In this document: piece by piece, positions 56,316 to 64,000 of the stretch
How the letters are laid out: each line of letters starts with the position of its first letter
How positions within the stretch are numbered: the first letter of the stretch is position 1
From: Oreohelix idahoensis
Taxonomy: Eukaryota > Mollusca > Gastropoda > Stylommatophora > Oreohelicidae
Direction: 5' to 3'
Assembly: GCA_024509875.1 (NCBI GenBank)
Contig: JAMPIV010019838.1
Span: 1 to 64,000 of the forward strand
Length of the DNA: 64,000 nucleotides
Translations under genes and position numbers: made by a program
Notes under the pieces: model-generated
Told to the model about the DNA's origin: nothing
What the model saw: only the letters and a program-made list of their open reading frames with translations
The model's database searches: none

Positions 56316-57012
56316 CATCTGTGTACATGATAGTGCCAAAATAGATAGTTTACGTCTTACTGGAACAGAGGACAGAGAAATGGCCTACATTATGAACACA
56401 AGGTCTTCATCAGGGACAAATGAACAAAAACGTTAGAGAAAAGAAAATGAGAACTAAACTAAATACATAAACAATAAAACAAGTGATAGACATTATAACA
56501 AATGCCCAGTACACAATTTTATTTTTTTTCCCCAAAGGGACTCAGTTCAGCTGTTATGTCTTCCACATTGACTATGAGATATAATCGCACAGAACCCTTC
56601 TTTCCTAGCATATTTGCAGCTTTGTTTTGTTACAGTCACACTGTATCTCTACAGGAGGCCAGAATAAGATTTATCTTATTGTTCCATATACGTATAATAC
56701 ATTACTGATATTGCTGGCTCTGATCTACGACTTAAGTTTTATCTGCTTTTATGCTTCTGGTATTTGTGTGAATCTTGAGACCCTGGTTGTAATCTCCATT
56801 CTGCATGTATTTCATTATGACTAATGCTAGCACTCTTTTGAGTATGCAGACAGTATTACCACAACAGTAAGCTAAAACAGCCGAAAGAACTGTCTATGAT
56901 TGTGATTTTGGTGTTAGATATCTGATTCTGTCTCATCATTACAATGCTTTTAGTCAGTTTTTGTTCAGCTGGTCACTTAAATTCACGTGTGCTATTTTTT
57001 TTTTTTTCTCAG

Positions 57013-57213
57013 GAATCTGGTGGTGGAGAGGTCACACCGACTACCGAGCCCACAATAGCACCTCAAGTAGCACAGAAGACACAGCTGGATTCAACCAATG
57101 AAGAAGAGGAACCGGCTCAAGATATTGAGATGCCACCACCAATGGAAATTCAGGAGCACTCTTTCAAGCCAGAGACCAAGGAAGTTTCCACTGATGATGT
57201 TACAGCTAAACTG
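57013..57213 (+). CDS. Host-gene exon 1 of 2 seen (67 codons, phase 0)
   Basis: Acceptor TTTTTTTTTCTCAG at 56,999-57,012 and donor CTG|GTGAGT at 57,214. The 201 bp translate without a stop as 67 residues: ESGGGEVTPTTEPTIAPQ at the start, an acidic NEEEEPAQDIEMPPPMEIQ middle and STDDVTAKL at the end. The segment is Glu/Pro/Thr-rich and probably disordered. It belongs to a larger gene on the plus strand whose other exons are mostly outside the window; I do not recognise the protein. Support comes from both splice sites, open phase and the next exon continuing in phase. Unlike its surroundings it is GC-balanced and free of repeats. Confidence 0.7.
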
Positions 57214-57229
57214 GTGAGTTGCAAAAGTG

Positions 57230-57500
57230 AATTTATGTCAAACCAATTCAGAGCAAAAATGGTGCTTAGGTTTTTGAACTACATGGCAGAAATATGTGGA
57301 ATCCATACTACTGGATCAGCAGTATCTCTTATTTCTGTCAATAAATTCAAAGCAAATATAGTGCTTAGGTTTTCTTAACCTCAAATAAGCTACGCAGTTT
57401 AGTTGTATGTGATGTGGGACCCAAAATACATGGTCTCTTCTGCCAAACAATTCAGAGCAGAAATAATGCCCACATTGCTGAACTGCACTATGCAAAGTAA
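57230..57500 (+). repeat. Three diverged units of about 100 bp inside the intron
   Basis: CAATTCAGAGCAAAAATGGTGCTTAGG at 57,243 recurs with changes at 57,342 (AAATTCAAAGCAAATATAGTGCTTAGG) and 57,447 (CAATTCAGAGCAGAAATAATGCCC), each followed by a TTGAAC- or CTTAAC-like word. Confidence 0.6.
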
Positions 57501-57714
57501 TTGTATGAGATGTGAAATATCTTAATGTGCAGCAACTCCTTCTAGTTATTACAAACATAGCTGCAGAATGTCTGATTAGAACATTATAACCTTTTGCAGA
57601 ATCAGCTGCTTGTTATTGCAGAGTGGTTTTACATCTGCAGCAATTGACTGACAGTCATAATGGACCAACTTACATTTGCACGATTTAAGTATTGATAAAT
57701 GTTATGTTGTTTTC

Positions 57715-58140
57715 AGTACAGCACAAACACCAAATTAAGATTATACGAGAGTTGCATCTTTTCTGTACTTTTGTATAGTGCGGAGTGCTGGAGAGTAACA
57801 GAAAAGGAAACATCCAAATTATCCTTTTGCCACACAACCTGCCTAAGGAAAGTTCTTCGAATTGTTTGGCCAAATACCATCTCCAACCAGGAACTGCTTA
57901 CATGGTGTAGTCAATAAGGCATACACACCATCATTGCAGGCAGATGCTGGAACTGGGTTGGACATGTCCTCAGAAGGGACCCTGACACCAGAACTGCTAT
58001 GCTAAGGACCCCAGGATGGCGAAAGAGAGGCAGACCAAAGACAACCTGGCGGAGAACAGTAGATACTGAGATGCAAAGCATGAACCAGAGTTGGGGCACA
58101 GCACGAAGGATGGCCACTGACTGAGCAAAATGCTGCCCTA
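57715..58140 (+). pseudogene. RTE-type LINE 3' end, third family, in the intron
   Basis: Frames with stops read KLRLYESCIFSVLLYSAECW, then KLSFCHTTCLRKVLRIVWP, WNWVGHVLRRD and WRKRGRPKTTWRRTVDTEM, the typical end of an RTE-clade RT (L.YG.E.W, W-GH-LR, GRPKTTWRR). 5'-truncated and decayed. Confidence 0.8.
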
Positions 58141-58199
58141 CAGTTTATTGCTGCCCTACAAGATACCACTAGGTGTGATGGCCACTGACTGTTTTCTCA

Positions 58200-59090
58200 G
58201 TCAGGGGCTAAGGATCCAAGAGGAAGAAATGTTATGCACAAGCTGGTAAAACATGACAAGCGTAGAACTACATTCACTAGGACAACAACAAAATGAAAAC
58301 CATTAAATTCTTGAAATTATGCAGTCAGAGATATACATGTAGTTTATGCATGGAGGCATATCTGGAGTCATCTTTATATGACCACCAGCTATGCACAATG
58401 CTACAATATATATACGTGGAATTGAACCTCTGTCTGTGAGGCTAATTACACCCTCATTGACTCTTGAAAGCATCCACACACTTCCAGGGATTTCCCCTGT
58501 GGTTTGAGAACCCAGCATTGCATACTAAGCTTGGAGAAGTCACTTGAGCCCAGGTGAAATTCTTTGGCTTTGACTTGGTTGACTGCATGCAGAAGGATCT
58601 CTCTGTGACCCAGGGATAGGCAGGGGAAGCTGAGAAGTGGCTCTGTGCAGGACATGACAATTCTTAGGGAGAGCCCAGAACCAGAGTATAGTATGTTAGC
58701 TCTGCATATTTGGAGAGCCCCCTTGGATGGCAGGGAATGCACAGTATGCCACTCACTCCTTACTCCTAGCTTGGGACCAGATGCGATGATCCTTTAAATG
58801 CAAGCCAAGCTGGAGAAACTGGAGATCATGACTTCAACTCAACACGTTTCAGAATGGCAGAATACCACAGGAAAAGCCTAGATCTACAGTGTAGTTCATA
58901 CCAAGGAGTCTTCAAGGTATTGGCTGCAAAAGAGCGAGAAGCTTAACAGCCCTAGTTAAATAACGTGTAGTTTTAATCAGTGGTAAAGTCATTGCAAATG
59001 ATGGCTCTTTGCCTGGCACTAGAAATTCTAAAATGACATGTCAACATGACATACATTAGTGCAGCAACAGTTACAGTCACAGCATTCATC
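58200..59090. other. Intronic sequence without recognised feature
   Basis: No domain in open frames on either strand (including a 98-codon minus frame at 58,446-58,742) and no repeat recognised. Confidence 0.45.
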
Positions 59091-59094
59091 ATTT

Positions 59095-59465
59095 ATCATT
59101 TTTGCTTCCAATGGAGCACAAGGTCACCACTGTAGCTGGTTCCACTTCAGGAAGCCTGTACCAGAGCATTCATGTGCTCTTACAGCATTCATGTGCTCTT
59201 ACAGCATTCATGTGCTCTTACAGCATTCATGTGCTCTTACAGCATTCATGTGCTCTTACAGCATTCATGTGCTCTTACAGCATTCTTGTGCTCTTACAGC
59301 ATTCATGTGCTCTTACAGCATCTGTTTGTGTAGTGATTTTATTGTACAAGATGTGGATACCAGCCTCAAGTAAAGCCTCACATTGGTCAGCTGTTACTGC
59401 CCACCTGAGTTAGTAGTAGTCCTATTCTGTCTGTGTCTCCTTAGTGACCCCTGGGAACTAAACAA
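59095..59465 (-). repeat. SINE-like repeat family R1, copy 6, with internal 19-bp expansion
   Basis: Has the family phrases GGAGCACAAGGTCACC, GGAAGCCTGTACCAG and TGTCTCCTTAGTGACCCCTGGG. Between them CAGCATTCATGTGCTCTTA is repeated eight times. Confidence 0.8.
59163..59316. repeat. Minisatellite of eight 19-bp units
   Basis: Eight copies of AGCATTCATGTGCTCTTAC, one with CTT for CAT. Other R1 copies have the corresponding segment once (for example ACATTCACGTGCTCTTG in the copy at 52.5 kb). Confidence 0.95.
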
Positions 59466-59634
59466 GGACATTTAAAGTCACAGATTGAACTACTTTGATG
59501 TGGTTGATTTGATTTATATGAACATCAGCTTCAGACTTCATAGAGATGAGCAATAGGCAGAAGTGAGGCGAAGACACAAGTAGAACTGAATTAAGAGTCC
59601 AGCCAAAAAGGAAGAGGGATGATCAGGAAAAAGC

Positions 59635-59800
59635 CTCATCATGTAAAACAGATTGCTACAGATACCACCACAACTGCATGTGAATGCTTGGTGCAGGCTT
59701 CTGGAAGGAGACCAGCTGTAGTGGTGGCTCCATACTCCGTAAGGAGTGCAAAGGAAAAGGATGGTGATGATGGTGGTGGTGATGATGATCAGAAAAGATC
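59635..59800 (+). repeat. SINE-like repeat family R1, copy 7
   Basis: CTCATCATGTAAAACAGATTGCTACAGA, GCTTGGTGCAGGCTTCTGGAAGG, CTCCGTAAGGAGTGCAAAGGAAAAGG, and a (GATGGT)n-like tail. Confidence 0.75.
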
Positions 59801-60210
59801 ACAAAAAAGCCAGCGATACAAAGAAGACATGGAATGCTACAGTAGAAGTAGTTTAAGAGATATGCAGTGATTTAAATGTTAGAGTAAGATCAAGCAGACC
59901 AGAAGTTGAGGATTAATATTAAATGGTTGTGTTATCACTGCTACCCCAAATTTTCCAGTGCTCATATTTCTGGCATTATCAGGATTCTTAGTCCTTGTCT
60001 TTTTTCTTCTTTTAAAAAAAAAAAAATAATAAAATTGTGATACATAGCAATCTAAACTTTTGTAGTAATGTTTCTGTGGCATCAGTATGATTTTCATGGT
60101 AATGTGTTTTCACTTTAAAAAAAAAAAAAAATTCATTTAAGATTATTTCTAGAAGTTTGCTCAATTTTATTGGTCTGTTTTTTTTTTGTTTTTTTTTTTA
60201 AATTCAACAG

Positions 60211-60300
60211 GCTTCCCAGCTGTCCCTCAAGCCACAAGGTGATGCAACAACCTCAGTTGATTTGGCAAACCAGATTGAGAATATTGTCAAAAACAGAATT
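60211..60300 (+). CDS. Host-gene exon 2 of 2 seen (30 codons, phase 0)
   Basis: Acceptor (T-rich tract)AATTCAACAG at 60,201-60,210 and donor ATT|GTAAGT at 60,301. The 90 bp encode ASQLSLKPQGDATTSVDL followed by ANQIENIVKNRI, a mixed polar then helical segment. It continues the frame of the exon at 57,013 across a 2,997-bp intron. The intron holds an RTE fragment and two R1 copies. The following intron is longer than 1.7 kb and holds a TIR element. I do not recognise the protein family. Confidence 0.7.
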
Positions 60301-60409
60301 GTAAGTACATAAATATTTTGTTTGATGTTTAGTGTATGGGCAAAACAAAATAGATTTTTTTTGGCATACTAGAAAAGGAAGAACCTGAGACTTTGATGTC
60401 AAGAGAAAT

Positions 60410-62147
60410 TCATACATGCCACACCTCGGAGATGAAAAACCTGTACAAAAAATTCAAAAACCCTGTACAAAGACCCGCAAAACCTGTACCAACAAAAAAA
60501 CTGACAAAACGTATCAAAAGAGTTAATTCGTGTAAAACATTTTTCAATTACAGCTGCATTGTAATTGAGGCATGGGGAGTTTGCCTTTTAAAGCAAAGTC
60601 ACTTATTTTAAAACTTAAACAATAAATGTCTGAGTTTATTTTACACAGTAAAAATGATGTGATCGTGACATCATTTAGTCTATTTCTGCGCTTAATTATC
60701 ACTAACAGACCAGGAAATCCTGTGTTTGATAGGACCTTATAAAAGAATTCTGAGAATGAACAAACGAACGAACTTTATTTTCGAAGGGTTAAGAATTAGG
60801 CGCGCAGGCCCATCTAACATTCTGCCCTTCCACTCTCATTTATCTTGCAAACTTAGTATACTATATCCTTTCATTCCCACATGTTACTTCAAGCATTAAT
60901 TTAAAGGCATGCAACATTATAAAGTTAACGTAACAGCATTCATTTACAGTATGCAATCATAATAAAAAAAATGAGGTTTTTTTTTTTTAAACTAACAAGA
61001 TAGTAATTGAAAAAAAAAAATTAATTAATTGAAAAAAAAAATAAATAAATAAATGAATAAATAAACACAGTAATAAGGGTTAGAAATCCTAAACCTAACC
61101 CTGAACCCAAACCTTAATCTTAACCCTAACATTCAAGGATGACATCGAAAAAGACGTTCCACTGTTCTCACAACTAATTTTACAACTTCATTATTATTAT
61201 TGCAAAGAGAAAAATTGAACTAAACTATATTATCCTGTTATATGAAATAGAATGGGGAGGTTTCTATGGCGGTTTAGAATTAGTTCAATAAATATTTGAT
61301 GTAATTTTTAAAAATAATAAAATCACGTTATCATATAAATATTAAAAAAAAAAAAAAAAGCTCATAATTTGCTATGAAGATATAAACTGGTGCTAGCGTA
61401 ATTTATTCTCTACTGAACTTCAAAAATGAAAATAGCCGTTTCAGCCTAATTGGCAGTTTTAAATACCCCAATATGACTAGTTTCAACCATCAATACGACA
61501 ACCATTGATAGTAATTAATTATTTAATAAAATAACTCACTGGATGATCGTAATAATGATTTATCCACCAAAGGAAAATCAGAACTATTTTAAAGAAGGGA
61601 AATTAAAACTTAGAAGAGAAGTAACTCCAAAAAAACTTTTTAAGGGCTCTGATCTGGTTAAGTTACAAATTTGCCTTGCATTCGTGATTTTTTGTTTCCA
61701 GTTTCATTTTTCTTTTTATATTATTATTAAAATGTACATTTCTTACGAAGATTCTACAAGTTTTGGTGAAATCAAGTAATATGTAGTGTTATCCATTTTT
61801 ATTTTTTTTTGCTCATAAGCAGCCGTAAATAATAAATTATGCCCAATGCGACGTAATCGTTAAAATAATCCGTAACATGCTGGCTGTCATCAGCATTAGC
61901 CAAAAAATGATACATGATACACACCACGTGGACCCTTGCAAATCCTGCATCAATTGAAAAATAGGCAGCTTGATTTTATTGGTTGATTTTTTTTATTCAC
62001 GTGGCCTAACATTTATTGGATTGATTTATATATATTTAATAATTATGCGAAAAAACCTGTGCAGAAATTATGTACGGGCCGTACACATCTGAAAACGCAA
62101 AAACCTTGTACAGATTGTGGGTAAACAATAGCGTGTGGCATGTATGA
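60410..62147. mobile_element. TIR-bounded 1.74-kb element, probably non-autonomous
   Basis: TCATACATGCCACAC (60,410-60,424) and its exact reverse complement (62,133-62,147) bound the segment. AAAT flanks both ends (60,406-60,409 and 62,148-62,151). Near each end ACCTGTAC or CCTTGTAC words recur in the same orientation (60,439 to 60,490; 62,055 and 62,104). The interior is AT-rich with no transposase frame; it holds degenerate CCCTAA words near 61,080-61,130. Confidence 0.65.
61077..61130 (+). repeat. Degenerate telomere-like (TTAGGG/CCCTAA) words
   Basis: AAGGGTTAG, CCTAACCCTGAACCC and CTTAACCCTAAC occur within about 55 bp. It is not a true array: every unit differs. Confidence 0.4.
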
Positions 62148-62394
62148 AAATTATTTGTATTAAAAGTAGAATATTGGGGGAGGGTGGAGGAATAGCTCTG
62201 TGAATCTCTTTTACTGTTACTGACTAACCCATAGCTGGTCTAAGAGTGGTGCGACTAGGGCGGGCACCCTTGGTGTTAGAGGGTGACAGGAGCAGTGAGG
62301 AAAAAAAAAATATATGTTTTAGCAAAAGTTAAAATTTAAAATTTGTTTTTGCTTATTGATCAATCGCCAGGATTGAAGAGGTTTAACTTTTGAA

Positions 62395-63402
62395 ATTTGG
62401 ATCAATGCTGACAGAATTATGTTTTGTTTATGGAAGAGTTCAGGACCACCACTGGTGTAAGACAAAGTGATATCCTGTCACCTTATCTTTTCATACTCCT
62501 CATGGACGACGTCATCAAGGCATGTATGGAGAGAACAAGAAAGTATTCACTGGGGTACTGGAAGATGAGACAGGTCTGTATTTCAGAGCTGGCATTTGCT
62601 GATGATGTTGCCCTGATTGCTAAATCAGAGGCACATCTCCAATCCAACCTGCAAGTCTGGAAGGAAGAGCTGGAGAAGGGAGGGATAGTCATAAGCAGCT
62701 CTAAAACAAAATCCATGGTGATATCACGAGAAGAAAGAAGACATCAGATTAAGCTGGGAAAACAGGTCCTGGAGCAGGTCGACCACTTTAAATACCTCGG
62801 AGCTGTTATAGACCGAAAAGAAAGCATCAAAGAAGAGTTGGCCACTCGAAAAGCAGCAGCTGGGAGACTTTTTCAGGCCATAAATCGAGGATTCCTCAGC
62901 AAAAGAGAGGTTGGTAAGAAAACGAAGATGGCTGTACACCGCTCCACCTATGTCCCAATCTTGACATATGGATGCGAGTCATGAGCAATGACTACAACCC
63001 ACAAAAGCCAGATCCAAACCTCAGAAATGAGGTATCTGAGGAAGGTGGTTGAAATAACAAGAAGAGACATGGTCCGCAACCAGACGATACGTCAAGGCCT
63101 AAAATCCCACCCCCTGCAGACCCAAGTAGAACAGTCCCAACTATGATGGTTTGGCCATGTCTGCAGAATGGGAGAAGATCGGCTACCACGACAAGCGCAT
63201 GGGAAACAGAGCCAGGAATCCAGACCCCCAGGACGACCCAGAGTCCGCTGGGAGGACAACATTAGACAGTCTTTGAAGGACAGAGGACTAGAATGGAACC
63301 AGGCCAGGAGGAAGACAGCCGATAGGATAGACTGGAACTCTCTTTTCCAAACCTCTACACCTCAAGTAGAAGTGGACTGACTAAGTAAGTAAGTAAGTTA
63401 TG
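62395..63402 (+). pseudogene. RTE-type LINE, 5'-truncated RT with (TAAG)n tail
   Basis: The frame from 62,424 has GVRQSDILSPYLFILLMDD (RT motif with Gly-Val-Arg-Gln), ELAFADDVALIAKS (catalytic FADD) and VDHFKYLGAVIDRKESIK. After a TGA at 62,982 (Trp in relatives) come RYLRKVVEITRRDMVRN, WFGHVCRMGEDRLPRQ and GRPRVRWEDNIRQSL, ending at 63,380. The tail is AAGTAAGTAAGTAAGTTA. About 320 residues remain of a protein usually near 900-1,000. Two stops break it. It is the same family as the fragment at 27,284-27,606. Confidence 0.88.
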
Positions 63403-63734
63403 GAAGAAGATGATGTGATTTACATTTAGAACACATCTTGGGATTTTGGGAATGCTGATGATTCTATGGGAGAGAGATTCAAGATCTACTGTTAAGAACA
63501 TTGACTGAAAACTGATTAAAACTAGGGGGTTGCTGTGGGCAGGGCTGCGATAATGGCGCTAATACTAGAGGTAAATATAAAGGTGTTCAAACTGGAAACT
63601 GCCTTTGAATCCATCAGCTTCATTTGTACCTTGTTTCTAATGCTGACCCTGGATGTACCCATACATTTTTCAAATATTTTCTTTCTTATATATGTAAACT
63701 TTGTCCTGTGTAGTTCCCTGATAAAGAGACAACA

Positions 63735-63905
63735 GCATTACTCCTACCTCAGGCATATCATAAGAGGTGACTAATATAAGGTTGTGCATGAGTTTGATAA
63801 CATCTTTGTGTGAAACAATGATTGATGAACACTTTAATACAGGCTTCCTGCAAGGGGACCAGCTGCAAATGTGGCTCCATGCTCCATAAGGAACAAAACA
63901 TAAAA
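63735..63905 (+). repeat. SINE-like repeat family R1, copy 8
   Basis: TACTCCTACCTCAGGCATATC, GAGGTGACTAATATAAGGTTGTGCATGAG, GGCTTCCTGCAAGGGGACCAGC and CTCCATGCTCCATAAGGAACA follow the family order. Confidence 0.8.
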
Positions 63906-63961
63906 CAATGAATACTAAACCTTTAAGGATTTACTGTAGCAGTTGAGATATTAATGTATTC

Positions 63962-64000
63962 ATTCTTCTTTTCTTCTCTTCTTTGATCATTAGCCGCCGA
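63962..64000 (+). other. Possible splice acceptor at window end
   Basis: ATTCTTCTTTTCTTCTCTTCTTTGATCATTAG|CCGCCGA: a good pyrimidine tract and AG at 63,992-63,993, where the next exon of the gene with exons at 57 and 60 kb could begin in phase 0 (CCG CCG A). Seven bases are too few to confirm. Confidence 0.35.

Noticed and set aside
61077..61130. Interstitial telomere array
   Set aside because: Units are degenerate and few; only a hint of TTAGGG-type sequence.

Overview
This is eukaryotic (metazoan) DNA that is almost entirely transposable elements and degraded repeats. It carries one thin trace of a host gene: two short coding exons at about 57 kb and 60 kb, separated by an intron full of repeats. 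No rRNA gene, true tRNA gene, CRISPR array or bacterial-style operon is visible. The mix of elements fits a large, repeat-rich invertebrate genome: Gmr1-like and ordinary Ty3/Gypsy elements, RNase H-bearing and RTE-type LINEs, tRNA-derived SINEs, mariner, a long-spacer Tc1/mariner relative and hAT. A spiralian such as a mollusc is my guess, supported only weakly by degenerate TTAGGG-type motifs at 61.08 kb. The taxon cannot be fixed from the sequence.

1-19,595 is a three-level nest of LTR retrotransposons. Element A (minus strand, LTRs about 2.5 kb, gag 16.8-15.7 kb, pol 15.7-13.0 kb plus 1.17-0.53 kb) is a Gypsy element whose integrase precedes its reverse transcriptase. Its pol is split between RT and RNase H by element B (plus strand, 1,171-12,987, flanked by TTAG duplications). 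B has a 577-codon ORF with capsid and zinc knuckles whose end looks like an integrase C-terminus, so most of pol has been lost. Element C (plus strand, 1,318-10,379) sits inside B's 5' LTR. It is a second, distinct integrase-first Gypsy element with a nearly intact gag-pol. LTR divergence falls from A to B to C, as the nesting order predicts.

20.8-25.0 kb holds a decayed RNase H-bearing LINE, split by a 2,186-bp Tc1/mariner-superfamily element with perfect 33-bp terminal inverted repeats and a TA duplication. 25-33.5 kb is mostly decayed DNA with LINE 3' ends, short dispersed repeats and a strong hairpin at 30.4 kb. 33.5-37.05 kb holds two copies of one dead mariner that share flanking DNA and a frameshift, so they arose by duplication; one copy is partly overwritten by C tracts. 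38.1-39.2 kb is a seven-unit satellite with an internal CT microsatellite. 39,863-43,316 is a hAT-type element bounded by TIRs, containing a 280-bp G tract, an LTR-like segment related to element A and an (AT)n tract.

43.3-52.5 kb contains SINEs, a LINE tail, a foldback element, a minisatellite and a 356-bp tandem duplication. 52,662-54,993 is a degenerate hAT transposon with precise 8-bp duplications, inserted in a copy of a SINE-like repeat found at least eight times in the window. 57.0-60.3 kb carries the two exons on the plus strand, both phase 0 with consensus splice sites. The rest is SINE copies, two LINE 3' ends and a TIR-bounded 1.74-kb element at 60,410-62,147. A third exon may begin in the last few bases.
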